Positions 48,355 through 57,890 of a stretch of 64,000 bases of DNA are shown piece after piece. The first letter of the stretch is position 1. Each line of letters opens with the position of its first letter. The notes below the pieces were generated by a model. It was not told the origin of the DNA, ran no database searches, and saw nothing but the letters and a program-made list of their open reading frames with translations. Both the position numbers and the translations under genes were made by a program. The stretch lies in contig NZ_VKKH01000002.1 in the NCBI RefSeq assembly GCF_007197995.1, forward strand, positions 1 through 64,000. The letters run 5' to 3'. This DNA is from Aliiglaciecola sp. M165. GTDB taxonomy: Bacteria; Pseudomonadota; Gammaproteobacteria; Enterobacterales; Alteromonadaceae.

Positions 48355-49101
48355 TCAAAAATTAAGATAATAATCAGCGCATAAATTGCGATACGCCTCA
48401 GTATATTGCCCATTTGCAGTCTGAATAACCAGAGTTTCCCTTTGAATCTCTTTGATCTGCTTGCCTAAGCATAAAAGCTGACGTTTGGCTGGTTTGTGCG
48501 CCACAGAATGTATAGTGGTCTGTTTGTGTATGAACAATTTCGCGGCGTCAACCAGGTCATAAGTATGCTGAAGATCAGCTGCCAAGACACAATAGAACAG
48601 ACCATCGATGGTTAATAAACGATGCACATTGGCTAACAACTCTTCTAAAGTTAACGCGGTGTCATGTCTAGCCAATCGTCGTTGTGGTGTCATCGGATTT
48701 GCGTCGAATTCATGGTCTGAAGAAAACGACTTGTTTGAGCTGAAAAAAGGCGGGTTGCTTACAATCACATCAAACAGGCAATTACCCTTTAGTGCTTGCA
48801 ATGCACAGTGTTGAAAATCGAGCTTTTCTGGCCAAGGACATTGTTTTCCATTTTCAATCGCCTGCTCAACGGCGTTACTTTCTATATCAATACCGAGGAT
48901 TCGACTGCTACCTAAGGTTTTTTGCGCCATCATAATGGCCAATAAGCCACTACCAGTCCCAATATCTAACACACGTTTGTGAGCGCCTTTTGGCACCCAA
49001 CTGCCCAACAAAATTCCATCGGTTCCGACTTTCATGGCACATCGACGATGCTCGATTGAGAATTGTTTGAAGCGGAATCCATCGAGCGACACTGGTTTCA
49101 A
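48355..49101 (-). CDS. trmN6: tRNA1(Val) adenine(37)-N6-methyltransferase TrmN6
   Basis: A 248-residue class I methyltransferase. It starts with FRFKQFSIEHRRCAMKVGTDGILLGSWV-type residues diagnostic of YfiC/TrmN6, followed by the SAM motif LDIGTGSGLLAIMMA and the adenine-N6 motif SNPPFF. It methylates A37 of tRNA-Val. Its start overlaps the stop of the NAD(P)-binding gene upstream by four bases. Confidence 0.92.
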   Translation of the reverse strand: MKPVSLDGFRFKQFSIEHRRCAMKVGTDGILLGSWVPKGAHKRVLDIGTGSGLLAIMMAQKTLGSSRILGIDIESNAVEQAIENGKQCPWPEKLDFQHCALQALKGNCLFDVIVSNPPFFSSNKSFSSDHEFDANPMTPQRRLARHDTALTLEELLANVHRLLTIDGLFYCVLAADLQHTYDLVDAAKLFIHKQTTIHSVAHKPAKRQLLCLGKQIKEIQRETLVIQTANGQYTEAYRNLCADYYLNF

Positions 49102-49724
49102 AAGCGCTGCATTCCAATCATTTGTTTGGCGACTCGCGCTGCTTCAATAGGACGATATTTTTCCAAGGGGCCGATCATCAAAGGCGCTACTAATCCCCCT
49201 AAAACAATGCCAAGTTTTTCCGTAGGACGACTTTCTTTTCTATCTCCTAAGAGTAACGAAGGTTGTATGGCTGAGGCGTCTAAATCGGGAATTTGCAAAA
49301 TTGCATCTTCCAGCTGCCCTTTCACCTGCAAATAAAAGTTGCTCGAACGGGCATCTGCACCAACAGAAGAAACCCAAACAAAGCTTTTTGCTCCTTGTTG
49401 TTTGGCTAACAATGCCGCTTGATAAACCAGATCGAAGTCAATATGTCGAAAGGCTTTTTGGCTACCGGCTTTTTTAATCGTGGTACCCAAACAAACATAG
49501 ATATGATCGGCAGCGAAAGCCTCTTCAGCGCCCACATAAGGCTGTTTGAAATCCTTGAACGGCAATACCTCCTCCACCAGTTTTTTCGAATGAGCCAACA
49601 TAGGTAGGGCCTTTCTGGTTAAACAGGTCACTTTTTCATATCGGGGATCTTCGAGTAACAAGGGCAGAAGCTCACTACCAACCAGTCCTGTTGCGCCAAG
49701 CAGTAAAGCGGTTTTTTTTGTCAT
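49098..49724 (-). CDS. NAD(P)-binding oxidoreductase (HTATIP2/NmrA-like SDR)
   Basis: A 208-residue Rossmann protein beginning with LLGATGLVGSELLPLLL (residues 8-24). CLGTTIKKAGSQKAFRHIDFD near 77-97 and SFVWVSSVGAD near 115-125 match atypical SDRs of the HTATIP2 type. Enzymatic role unknown. It is the first gene of an operon with trmN6. Confidence 0.85.
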   Translation of the reverse strand: MTKKTALLLGATGLVGSELLPLLLEDPRYEKVTCLTRKALPMLAHSKKLVEEVLPFKDFKQPYVGAEEAFAADHIYVCLGTTIKKAGSQKAFRHIDFDLVYQAALLAKQQGAKSFVWVSSVGADARSSNFYLQVKGQLEDAILQIPDLDASAIQPSLLLGDRKESRPTEKLGIVLGGLVAPLMIGPLEKYRPIEAARVAKQMIGMQRF

Positions 49725-50083
49725 GATTGTCGCGATTTCCGTAATAATTTAAGCTAATTATACCGTAACTATTCCCGCAAACTTATACGATAAATCGCTT
49801 TGACTGGCTTTTATCAACCGATTGATATATTTCAAAAATATGTTTGACCTCGAAGTGGTCAACTGGATAAAGAGCCGCAGATTTAATGGCTTTAGGGCCA
49901 GCAGAATGACGAATAAGGTCATACTCTGATAATCCTATACTGAACCATCAGATATCACTTGAGTAGTGTGTGGTCTATCACACTCGCCAAAAGCAGAAGA
50001 AAAGGACGGCGCAAAAGATAAAGAATTTGTCGACAATCAGGGTGTGCAGGTTAATGAAGAGTATCTTTTGTGAAGACAAAAAA
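49725..50083. other. Intergenic stretch with a possible gene relic
   Basis: About 360 bases without a clear gene. A short plus-strand frame (49966-50073, GTG start, 35 codons) encodes a charged peptide after a Cys, resembling the tail of a small lipoprotein, but no signal sequence or ribosome site precedes it, so it is at most a relic. Confidence 0.4.
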
Positions 50084-50112
50084 AGCGCCAGTGCAAAACT
50101 AACATTGGCGCT
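50084..50112 (-). terminator. Intrinsic terminator of the DUF2383/PA2169-type gene
   Basis: On the minus strand 50103-50112 pairs with 50084-50093 (10 bp with a G-T) and is followed by seven Ts. It lies 28 bases past the stop at 50141. Confidence 0.9.
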
Positions 50113-50140
50113 CCTTACAAAAAATATTGACTACGTGGTG

Positions 50141-50587
50141 CTATGACATTGTCTGCTGTAGAGATTTCATTTGACTATGAGTCTCATTAGCAGTGTTGAG
50201 TGTGTACATCAAGGCCATTTTACACTCTTCTGGTTGATCGACTTCGAGTGCTTCTCTGATTACATCGAGCGTCTTATCTTCAACTTCCTCCAACTGTTTG
50301 ACATACGTCAGATCTGAGTCGGTAGAAATTAGAGCCAGGGCTTTGGTAAAATAGTTGCGCGCGTCGACGACAAAGTCAGAGTCCTTTTCATATTCACCGG
50401 ATTCGGCAATTGCAAAAGGCTGGAGCTTTTCAACGGTCTGTTGTTTGGCCGAAACCACTCTACCGAACACCGTTTTGGCACCGTGAGAATCAACCTTTTC
50501 CATCGCATCTTGATAAAATTCTATACCACCGTTTAGTACTTTAACAATGTCTGTAATGCGTTCTACTTTTCTTACTTTGTTACTCAT
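50141..50587 (-). CDS. PA2169-family (DUF2383) four-helix-bundle protein
   Basis: A 148-residue all-helical protein with GGIEFYQDAMEKVD, LISTDSDLTYVKQLEEVEDKTLDVIREAL and a terminal NTANETHSQMKSL helix, matching the PA2169/DUF2383 ferritin-like four-helix family. Members are of unknown function, often in stress responses. A monocistronic gene with its own strong terminator. Confidence 0.8.
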   Translation of the reverse strand: MSNKVRKVERITDIVKVLNGGIEFYQDAMEKVDSHGAKTVFGRVVSAKQQTVEKLQPFAIAESGEYEKDSDFVVDARNYFTKALALISTDSDLTYVKQLEEVEDKTLDVIREALEVDQPEECKMALMYTLNTANETHSQMKSLQQTMS

Positions 50588-50897
50588 TACGATCTCCTTT
50601 AATGTATTGATTCAAAGTCTATACAGCAACTTGTAGGCCAGAAAAGTTTTGGCCACCACAATTCACTCAAAACCAATGTGAGATAAGGGGTGCAGAGCAA
50701 ACGAGCATATTCAGAAAATGAGTACAATGAGATTTAGAAGCGGGTCGTTGTGTAAAAACGAAATGATTTATGCATATTTTTCACATTTCGCTAATTGAGT
50801 GCGAAGCGTTTTCATTCTTGGCGTACGATAAAGGTCGTGATAGACCCCGCCAGCGCGAGGTCAACAAACCAAACGGAGCAATCTCCTTTTGGGCATT
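50588..50897. other. Intergenic stretch, no feature seen
   Basis: 310 bases between two minus-strand genes. I see no coding frame, repeat or clear hairpin; the promoter of the gene at 50141 should be here. Confidence 0.6.
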
Positions 50898-51269
50898 CTA
50901 AAACATCGAATCTGCTAACGTCTTTTGAATCCCAACAACGACATCTTTATTTAACTCTTTTTCAATCGGCTCACTTTGTCCCGAGACCCAAATTTTTATT
51001 TCTGAGTCCATATCAAAACGGCCAGCACTTTCTATTTTAAATTGCGTGATCGCGCGATAAGGAATGGAATGGTATTCGACTTTTTTCCCAGTTAATCCCT
51101 GTTTGTCTATCAGCAAGAGTCTTTTGTTTGTAAATACATACATATCACGTATTTCTTTAAAAACCCGTTCGATCGACTCGTTGGCACCAATAATAGGGTC
51201 AAGCTCGTCTTGCACATCGCTGACATCGATTTCAGAGGCGTTGCCCAACATTTTGTCTAAAAATCCCAT
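50898..51269 (-). CDS. Bacterial PH-domain protein
   Basis: A 123-residue protein of the bPH_1 type (PF08000-like). It has GANESIERVFKEIRDMYVFTNKRLLLIDKQG followed by YHSIPYRAITQFKIE, the conserved strands of bacterial pleckstrin-homology domains. Function unknown. ATG is at 51269; divergent from the PLP enzyme gene. Confidence 0.87.
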   Translation of the reverse strand: MGFLDKMLGNASEIDVSDVQDELDPIIGANESIERVFKEIRDMYVFTNKRLLLIDKQGLTGKKVEYHSIPYRAITQFKIESAGRFDMDSEIKIWVSGQSEPIEKELNKDVVVGIQKTLADSMF

Positions 51270-51391
51270 GAATATTCCTTCTTTGTGTTTGAATTGAGAT
51301 CGTGTTTGTTAAGAATAGGATAGACAGACAAGATATCCAACAGCTAAAAAATATGATTCACTAAGACCAACTATTCTTAAGACACGGCACT

Positions 51392-52375
51392 ATGGTTAAG
51401 TTCTCTGATATTGTTTCTGCAAAAAAGCGCATTGCTTCAATGATCCATCAAACACCGATCTTCGAGTCTAGCTTGCTCAATGAATGGTTGGGGAGTCGGG
51501 TACTCTTCAAAGCCGAATGTTTGCAGCGCACCGGGGCGTTTAAGGTGAGAGGCGCGTTAAACACGGTGTCTAAATTAGCTGAACATAAGAGTTTGCCTAA
51601 ACAAATAGTCGCTAACAGCTCTGGCAACCATGCCCAGGCAGTTGCTTATGCGGCAAACTTATATCAAGTACCTGCCAAAATCTTCAGCACCAAGAATGTG
51701 TCCGCTGTCAAAGCCGCCGCTACACGACATTATGGTGCAAAGCTGGCACTATTTGACACCAGAGTGGAAGCAGATGAAGCCGTGGCACGAGCAGCAGAAG
51801 AACCCGACACAGTTTGGATCCCGCCATTTAACCACCCAGATATCATAGCGGGTCAAGGCACTTTGATGCTCGATACCGTTGATCAAACCGGCGACGTGGA
51901 CGCCGTTTTTACCCCTTGTGGAGGAGGTGGTCTGTTGTCTGGCACTTTGATTGCGACGCGGGAAATTTGCCCAAAAGCAAAAGTTATCGGTGCAGAGCCT
52001 TTGGCCGCCAATGATGCAGCTGAATCCCTGCGACAAGGAAAGATTGTTCCTCTTTCCGGCCCTCCTGTCACACTAGCCGATGGCGCGGCGACCCCTTCTG
52101 TAGGTGAACATACATTTCCTATTTTACAGCAGGTGGATGGATTTTATGAGGTGGATGAAATCCGTATTGCCTATTGGACACAATGGCTACATCACTTGCT
52201 CAAATTGCATATGGAGCCCACATGCGCAATGACCATGGAGGCTGTGTTTCAGTGGCTGAAAACTGTGTCCAGAGGCCAGAAGGTCGTGGTGTTATTGTCA
52301 GGCGGTAATATTGACCAACACAAGATGAGCCAAATTTGGGCTAAAGACTACCTAACAGAGTTGCCCCGTTTATAG
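51392..52375 (+). CDS. PLP-dependent serine/threonine dehydratase-like enzyme
   Basis: A 327-residue fold-type II PLP enzyme. The lysine motif RTGAFKVRGA (Lys51), the substrate loop SSGNHAQA near 75-82, the phosphate loop CGGGGLLSG near 180 and SGGNID near the C terminus are all intact. It lacks the regulatory ACT domain, like catabolic threonine dehydratases and serine racemases. Reaction: dehydration of L-serine/threonine to 2-oxo acids, or racemisation. Confidence 0.92.
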   Translation: MVKFSDIVSAKKRIASMIHQTPIFESSLLNEWLGSRVLFKAECLQRTGAFKVRGALNTVSKLAEHKSLPKQIVANSSGNHAQAVAYAANLYQVPAKIFSTKNVSAVKAAATRHYGAKLALFDTRVEADEAVARAAEEPDTVWIPPFNHPDIIAGQGTLMLDTVDQTGDVDAVFTPCGGGGLLSGTLIATREICPKAKVIGAEPLAANDAAESLRQGKIVPLSGPPVTLADGAATPSVGEHTFPILQQVDGFYEVDEIRIAYWTQWLHHLLKLHMEPTCAMTMEAVFQWLKTVSRGQKVVVLLSGGNIDQHKMSQIWAKDYLTELPRL

Positions 52376-52439
52376 TTGCATTTTGAAGCTATTTGGTTCA
52401 GTTTTAGTGGCAGGATAAAACAACAACAACGAGAACGTT

Positions 52440-54092
52440 ATGACACCCTTGGTTAAGTTGCTACAGGCGGGGATATTGGCCTGTTTTAGTGTTACCTGTT
52501 TGGCGAAACCTACTATTATCAGTAATGCAAAGGGCTATACGCTCACTAATTCAGGCGCTTTGATTCAGTTTAGCCATATTGCCTTCGACAATGGCAAGAT
52601 ACTCGATATCGGTGATCAATCTCTCATCAATCAATTTCCAAATAGTCGAATCATCGATGCCAATCAAAAAACACTGATTCCAGGATTAATAGATGCTCAT
52701 GGACATTTGTTAGGTCTTGGCGCAACCCTTCTTCAGGTAGATGTTCGGGAAGACAAATCGGCCATTGAAACGGCAAAGCATGTTAGCGATTATGCTAAAC
52801 AAAACCCGCAGTTAGCCTGGGTTACGGGCCGTGGTTGGAATCAAGTGTTATGGCCGGGTAAAGCCTTCCCAACAGCACAACAAATTGACGAATACATCAA
52901 CGAAACCCCTGTGTGGCTAGAACGGGTTGACGGGCACGCAGGTTGGGCGAATAGTAAAGCCTTAGAAATTGCCAACATCACCAAAGACACCATTGATCCT
53001 CCTGGCGGAAAAATCCTTCGCGACGAGCAAGGTAATCCAACGGGGGTACTCATCGATACCGCTATGTATATGCTTGAAAAACATTTACCTAAAGCTGACA
53101 AAGTTTTCTATCAGGCAAGTTTGGATGCCGCGACCGAGCACTTGTTATCCTTGGGTATCACTAGCATGCATGACGCTGGGATTAGCCAATCTGTTTACGA
53201 TTTTTATCAACAAAAAGCCTCAGCCAATGAATTGAAGGTGCGCATATATGCAATGTTGGCGGCTACAGACCCTCAATTGTCCAGCATGCTGGAAAAAGGC
53301 TATGTTACCGACCCAAGTGATTTTTTGTCCATTCGAAGCGTAAAAGTCTACGGTGATGGGGCGTTGGGGAGCAGAGGAGCGGCATTGTTCGAGGGCTACG
53401 CTGATGCACCGGGAAATAAAGGTCTACTGGTCACTCAAGAGTCGCAACTCAAGTCGTTATTTGAGTTGATTTTGGGTCATAAATTTCAATTAAATTATCA
53501 TGCTATTGGTGATCGCGCTAACCGCCTTGCTCTTGACCAGTTTGCACAAACGTTCAAATCTATTGGCGGTAAAAACCTACGCAACCGTGTCGAACATGCC
53601 CAAGTCATTAGTCTGGACGATATTCCTCGTTTTAAGCAATTGAGCATTATCCCTGCGATGCAACCCACCCATGCCACTAGCGACATGAACATGGCCGAGG
53701 ATCGAGTAGGCAAAGAACGATTACGGGGGGCCTATGCTTGGCGACGTTTTGTTGAACAGGGCACACCGATTGCGCTGGGATCAGATTTTCCCGTTGAATT
53801 AGCCAACCCATTTTATGGCATTCATGCGGCCGTGACCCGACAAGATCGCAATAATATGCCACAGAATGGCTGGATTCCCAGTCAAGCATTGACTATCGTC
53901 GAAACAATTAAAGGGTTTACCATTGATGCGGCATATGCAGCTCATCAGGAAGATGTTTTAGGTGGATTAACGCCAGGAAAATGGGCGGACTTTATCATTG
54001 TGGATCAGGACATTTTCAACGTTTCCCCTCAAGACCTGTGGAAAACGCAAGTACTTGAAACCTGGGTCGCTGGCGAGCCTGTATTTAAGTAG
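52440..54092 (+). CDS. Secreted amidohydrolase (YtcJ-like)
   Basis: A 550-residue protein with a signal peptide (cleavage near CLAK, residue 22). It has the amidohydrolase-3 landmarks: LIDAHGHLLGLG near 86-97 with metal His pair, HAIGDRAN and HAQVISLDD, and LGSDFPVELANP near 450. The family hydrolyses amide or carbamate bonds in varied small molecules; the substrate is unknown. It lies 64 bases downstream of the dehydratase and may be co-transcribed. A hairpin follows. Confidence 0.9.
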   Translation: MTPLVKLLQAGILACFSVTCLAKPTIISNAKGYTLTNSGALIQFSHIAFDNGKILDIGDQSLINQFPNSRIIDANQKTLIPGLIDAHGHLLGLGATLLQVDVREDKSAIETAKHVSDYAKQNPQLAWVTGRGWNQVLWPGKAFPTAQQIDEYINETPVWLERVDGHAGWANSKALEIANITKDTIDPPGGKILRDEQGNPTGVLIDTAMYMLEKHLPKADKVFYQASLDAATEHLLSLGITSMHDAGISQSVYDFYQQKASANELKVRIYAMLAATDPQLSSMLEKGYVTDPSDFLSIRSVKVYGDGALGSRGAALFEGYADAPGNKGLLVTQESQLKSLFELILGHKFQLNYHAIGDRANRLALDQFAQTFKSIGGKNLRNRVEHAQVISLDDIPRFKQLSIIPAMQPTHATSDMNMAEDRVGKERLRGAYAWRRFVEQGTPIALGSDFPVELANPFYGIHAAVTRQDRNNMPQNGWIPSQALTIVETIKGFTIDAAYAAHQEDVLGGLTPGKWADFIIVDQDIFNVSPQDLWKTQVLETWVAGEPVFK

Positions 54093-54099
54093 TTCATCA

Positions 54100-54128
54100 A
54101 ATAGCCTGGCATAGCTAGGCTATTTTGT
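54100..54128. terminator. Bidirectional terminator between convergent genes
   Basis: 8-bp stem (54100-54107 with 54117-54124) with a 9-base loop and a short T run on the plus strand, shared by the amidohydrolase gene and the minus-strand nitrate transporter operon. Confidence 0.7.
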
Positions 54129-54152
54129 ATGTCTCCTGTTGCTATTATCGTT

Positions 54153-55007
54153 TTATGCAGCATCGCTATTCGGTGACGCTTTTCCAGCTACTTTCCTATT
54201 TTTGTGTGCACTAACCGGCTCGACTTTACGTTGTTTTTCATACAAGAAACTGAGCACTTCATGACGGTAATGGTTGTATTGATTATCGTCTGCCAGTTCA
54301 ATACGATTTCTCGGACGGTTTAGCTCTACCTCTAGGATTTCACCAATCGTAGCCGACGGGCCATTGGTCATCATCACAATTCGGTCAGACAATAAAACCG
54401 CTTCGTCCACATCGTGAGTGATCATGATCACGGTATTACCCAGCTCAGAATGAATTTCCATCAACGAATCTTGCAAATGAGCACGGGTTAGCGCATCAAG
54501 TGCGCCAAAGGGTTCATCCATTAATAGTACTTTAGGCTCCATAGACAAAGCGCGGGCTATTCCTACGCGTTGTTTCATTCCACCGGAAATCTCAGACGGT
54601 AATTTGTCTTTAGCATGGGTCATATGTACAAGGGCGAGATTGTGCTCAACCCAGTCTTTTATTTCCTTTTTGTTTCTGCCATTTCGAGTTTGTTTAACAG
54701 CTAATTCAACGTTTTTGTAAACACTCAGCCAAGGCAATAAGGAATGATTTTGAAACACCACTGCACGCTCTGGTCCAGGCTCATTGACCTCGGCACCATC
54801 GAGTATCACGCCGCCTGTGGTTGCTTGATGCAAACCCGCAACAATATTAAGAACTGTTGATTTACCGCATCCGGAATGCCCGATAAGTGAGATAAACTCG
54901 CCTTCACTAATTTTGAGATTGACGTCAGTTAATGCATTAAACGGTCCTTTGGGAGTAGGAAAATCGATACCAACTTGGGTCAACTCTAGGTGATGTTTGC
55001 GTGACAT
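54153..55007 (-). CDS. Nitrate/taurine-type ABC transporter ATP-binding protein (NrtD/TauB-like)
   Basis: ATG 55007 has an AGGAG site and is preferred to a codon nine bases upstream. The 284-residue ATPase has Walker A GHSGCGKST, Q-loop QNHSLLPWLSV, signature SGGMKQRVGIARAL, Walker B LLMDEPFGALDA and the switch His. The LPWLSVYKNV form is characteristic of the NrtD/NasD/CmpD group. It energises uptake through the permease of the next gene upstream. Confidence 0.9.
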   Translation of the reverse strand: MSRKHHLELTQVGIDFPTPKGPFNALTDVNLKISEGEFISLIGHSGCGKSTVLNIVAGLHQATTGGVILDGAEVNEPGPERAVVFQNHSLLPWLSVYKNVELAVKQTRNGRNKKEIKDWVEHNLALVHMTHAKDKLPSEISGGMKQRVGIARALSMEPKVLLMDEPFGALDALTRAHLQDSLMEIHSELGNTVIMITHDVDEAVLLSDRIVMMTNGPSATIGEILEVELNRPRNRIELADDNQYNHYRHEVLSFLYEKQRKVEPVSAHKNRKVAGKASPNSDAA

Positions 55008-55039
55008 AATGTGCACTCCTTAAGAAATAATTGATCGCC

Positions 55040-56032
55040 CTAGCGAGTGACCGCGTTTTTGTCCCAGCTAACCTGCTTTTGCAAAAGCAACATCAGGCGA
55101 TCTAAAACAAAACCTATTAAGCCGATAGTCAATACCGCTACCATTATCCGAGCCAATGACTCTGAGCTACCGTTTTGGAATTCATCCCAAACAAATTTCC
55201 CTAATCCGGGATTTTGCGCCAGCATTTCTGCTGCGATCAACACCATCCAGCCGATACCAAGAGACAGCCGTAGACCCGTAAAAATCATCGGGATCGAAGA
55301 TGGCAAAACAATTTTGATAATGTGTGTAACAGCATTGAGTCGCAGCACACGACTAACGTTTACCAAATCTTTGTCAATGGAAGATACACCTACCGCAGTA
55401 TTGATAAGTGTTGGCCACAAACAGCACAAGGAAACAGTAAAGGCTGAGGTAACAAATGACTTGGAAAACATTGGATCGTCGCTGACATAGGCCGCACTGA
55501 CTACCATTGTCACCAGGGGCAACCAAGCTAATGGTGAAACAGGTTTAAAAAGTTGAATTAATGGATTGATAGCCGCATAAGCCGATTTACTTAACCCACA
55601 AATAATTCCAACAGGAACGGCTATCACCGATGCAATGAGAAAACCCACCATTACCGTGTATAAACTAGTCCAGATCTGTTCGAAGAATGTAGGCGCGCCA
55701 GTAAACCCGCGTATTTTGGGAACATAGGTAGGATCTTTTGCTACCCGTGCGGCGTTTCGCTCTTCCTGGCGTTGATAAAAGGCTTCTGCTTTTTGTTGCT
55801 GGGCGTAATGTTCATCAACCAAAGTGATTGCCTGTTCCCACACTTGAGTTGGACCAGGAAACTGTCCTAAAGAAGTGTCGATGTTTTTTGCTACCATGCT
55901 CCAGATCGACAAGAACAGCATAAAACCCAGAATCGGTAGTACTAGGCTTGCGGCAATATTACCTACGACCGTTTTTTCAACGTTGTTTTTAACATTGTTA
56001 AAAACGGTAGGAATTGTGGTTGATTTAAACAT
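55040..56032 (-). CDS. Nitrate-type ABC transporter permease (NrtB-like)
   Basis: ATG 56032 is preferred to one 12 bases earlier because the upstream codons supply its GGAAAAG ribosome site. The 330-residue permease has one N-terminal and five C-terminal hydrophobic segments; the BPD_transp_1 coupling motif is around EMLAQNPGLGKFVWDEFQ. A charged ~50-residue insert follows the first helix (KAEAFYQRQEERNAA), as found in NrtB-type permeases. Middle gene of the operon. Confidence 0.88.
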   Translation of the reverse strand: MFKSTTIPTVFNNVKNNVEKTVVGNIAASLVLPILGFMLFLSIWSMVAKNIDTSLGQFPGPTQVWEQAITLVDEHYAQQQKAEAFYQRQEERNAARVAKDPTYVPKIRGFTGAPTFFEQIWTSLYTVMVGFLIASVIAVPVGIICGLSKSAYAAINPLIQLFKPVSPLAWLPLVTMVVSAAYVSDDPMFSKSFVTSAFTVSLCCLWPTLINTAVGVSSIDKDLVNVSRVLRLNAVTHIIKIVLPSSIPMIFTGLRLSLGIGWMVLIAAEMLAQNPGLGKFVWDEFQNGSSESLARIMVAVLTIGLIGFVLDRLMLLLQKQVSWDKNAVTR

Positions 56033-56101
56033 AAACTTTTCCATTTAGTGTATATGACGCAAGAACATTTGCAGAACCCGCGTCATACGGCCTTTGTCGC
56101 G

Positions 56102-57499
56102 CTAAATTTTGGTATCGCCTTTGAGACCAATCTTCAATTTTTCTAAATAGGCATTGGGCTTCGTGCCGTCATAGGTAACATTGTCGATAAACTCAGTTTG
56201 CGGCGGTTTAAAGCCCGATTCTGTAGCAAAATCCGGGAAATCTGCTGCATTGGCTTTACCCTCTGCAATCAATGATTTAGCCGCAAGCGCATATATATCT
56301 GGACGATAAACATTTTTCGCAGTCTGCATAAACCATTCGTCAGATTTTGCTTCAGAGATTTGTCCCCAACGACGCATTTGAGTTAGATACCAAATTGCAT
56401 CACTGTAATACGGATAGGTTGCGTTGTAGCGGAAGAACACGTTGAAATCTGGGACAGAACGTTTGTCACCTTTTTCGTACTCAAAAGTACCTGTCATACT
56501 GTTGGCGATAACTTCTTCATCTGCGCCAACATATTGAGATTTGGCCAGAATTTTCACCGCCTCAGCACGGTTAGCATTGTTGTTCGCATCTAACCACATC
56601 GCCGCGCGGATCATTGCTTTCACCACTCGAATATGGGTATTGGGGTTTTTCTTCGCCCACTCACTGCTAACACCAAACACTTTTTCAGGATTGTTTTTCC
56701 ATATTTCGTAGTCGGTTATTACTGGTACACCAATTCCTTTAAATACGGCTTGTTGATTCCAGGGTTCACCTACGCAATACCCGTAAATGGTGCCAGCTTC
56801 CATGGTCGCTGGCATTTGCGGTGGAGGTGTTACAGACAGCAGCGCGTCTGCTTGCAGTTGACCACTGGTATCGCCTTTGTGTGGCGCGTAATAGCCCGGG
56901 TGAATGCCGCCCGCGGCCAACCAATAACGCAATTCATAATTGTGGGTCGAAACAGGAAACACCATGCCCATGTTGAACGGCTTGCCTTCGCTACGATATT
57001 TTTCAACCACAGGTTTTAATGCATCCGCTTTTATGGGATGAACAGGCTTTCCATTTTCATGAGGAATATTCGCTTTCATCTGTTCCCAGATTTCATTTGA
57101 TACGGTAATGCCATTGCCGTTTAGGTCCATGCTGAACGCAGTGATGATGTGCGCTTGGGTACCAAACCCAATGGTGGCGCCAAGGGGTTGGCCGGCGAGC
57201 ATGTGAGCACCATCCAACTGACCATCAATAACGCGGTCAAGTAGCACTTTCCAGTTTGCTTGCGCTTCCAACGTAACGTACAAGCCTTCGTCTTCGAAGT
57301 AACCTTTTTCATAGGCTACTGCCAGCGGTGCCATATCTGTTAGTTTGATAAATCCAAACTTTAACTCTTCTTTTTCTGGCCACCCTAGCTCTTGTGCCTG
57401 GGCGTTTATAGTGGTGATTGTGAGTGTCGCTGCCATAGCAACTTTTCCGCTTAAAAGTCGGACTGTTTTGATAAGCTTGTTTAAGCCACCCTGTCTCAT
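56102..57499 (-). CDS. Nitrate/bicarbonate-type ABC transporter substrate-binding protein (NrtA-like)
   Basis: A 465-residue protein with a signal peptide (cleavage near AQAQ, residue ~36). [42 protein letters not shown] and [11 protein letters not shown] are conserved in the NrtA/CmpA family, which bind nitrate or bicarbonate. With its permease and ATPase it forms a nitrate-type importer. A GAGGAG site precedes the ATG, immediately after a leader terminator. The promoter is a sigma-54 element at 57690, as expected for nitrogen control. Confidence 0.9.
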   Translation of the reverse strand: MRQGGLNKLIKTVRLLSGKVAMAATLTITTINAQAQELGWPEKEELKFGFIKLTDMAPLAVAYEKGYFEDEGLYVTLEAQANWKVLLDRVIDGQLDGAHMLAGQPLGATIGFGTQAHIITAFSMDLNGNGITVSNEIWEQMKANIPHENGKPVHPIKADALKPVVEKYRSEGKPFNMGMVFPVSTHNYELRYWLAAGGIHPGYYAPHKGDTSGQLQADALLSVTPPPQMPATMEAGTIYGYCVGEPWNQQAVFKGIGVPVITDYEIWKNNPEKVFGVSSEWAKKNPNTHIRVVKAMIRAAMWLDANNNANRAEAVKILAKSQYVGADEEVIANSMTGTFEYEKGDKRSVPDFNVFFRYNATYPYYSDAIWYLTQMRRWGQISEAKSDEWFMQTAKNVYRPDIYALAAKSLIAEGKANAADFPDFATESGFKPPQTEFIDNVTYDGTKPNAYLEKLKIGLKGDTKI

Positions 57500-57519
57500 G
57501 ATTTATGCTCCTCGTTGCC

Positions 57520-57564
57520 AAAAAAAAACCCGTACAAACCACAGGACACGAAGGTTTGTACGGG
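57520..57564 (-). terminator. Leader terminator (attenuator) before nrtA
   Basis: On the minus strand a perfect 12-bp stem (57553-57564 with 57529-57540) with a 12-base loop is followed by nine Ts. It ends about 20 bases before the nrtA start codon, so it would stop transcription before the operon unless opened by an antiterminator. This is a classical attenuator position. Confidence 0.85.
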
Positions 57565-57569
57565 CTACT

Positions 57570-57606
57570 TTGCCTTTGGGCAACAGATACCGGAGTGTCT
57601 GTTACC
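57570..57606 (-). promoter_or_regulatory. Mutually exclusive leader hairpins before the nrtA attenuator
   Basis: In the leader RNA (57679 to 57500, minus strand) GGTAACAGA pairs with TCTGTTGCC (57606-57598 with 57587-57579), and TTGCC/GGCAA around 57583-57570 form a second hairpin that competes for the same bases. Such paired hairpins upstream of a terminator are used by ANTAR antiterminators (NasR/NasT type). Confidence 0.45.
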
Positions 57607-57689
57607 GTTTTTTAACTTTTAATATTGTTATTATTATAAGTGTTACACATGATAACTTTCTATCGTTGATGCGTAATCGGTGATGATTT

Positions 57690-57705
57690 TGCATCTTTGG
57701 TGCCA
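57690..57705 (-). promoter_or_regulatory. Sigma-54 promoter of the nitrate transporter operon
   Basis: Minus-strand TGGCACCAAAGATGCA has a perfect -24 block and the -12 GC at the right offset (ATGCA for TTGCA). Predicted start near 57679, giving a ~180-base leader. Nitrate assimilation operons in other gammaproteobacteria also use NtrC and sigma-54. Confidence 0.65.
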
Positions 57706-57890
57706 ACTTTATTATTTAATAAATTCATACACTTAACATTTAATTTACATGGTAATTCTCGACTAAATAGACCACCTTGGTGCGCTTTGCACAAGCTTGG
57801 GGCGAAGGATTGAAGTGAATTGAAAAAGGAGTGCTAAATTGGCTAATACTGATCAGCTAAATCGGTTCTGGAGCGTAACCAATGCAGTGA

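Noticed and set aside
57760-57795. NtrC-like site (CACCTTGGTG, GGTGC...GCAC) upstream of the nitrate operon promoter
   Set aside because: Spacing between the half sites does not fit the usual NtrC palindrome, so it was not listed as a feature.
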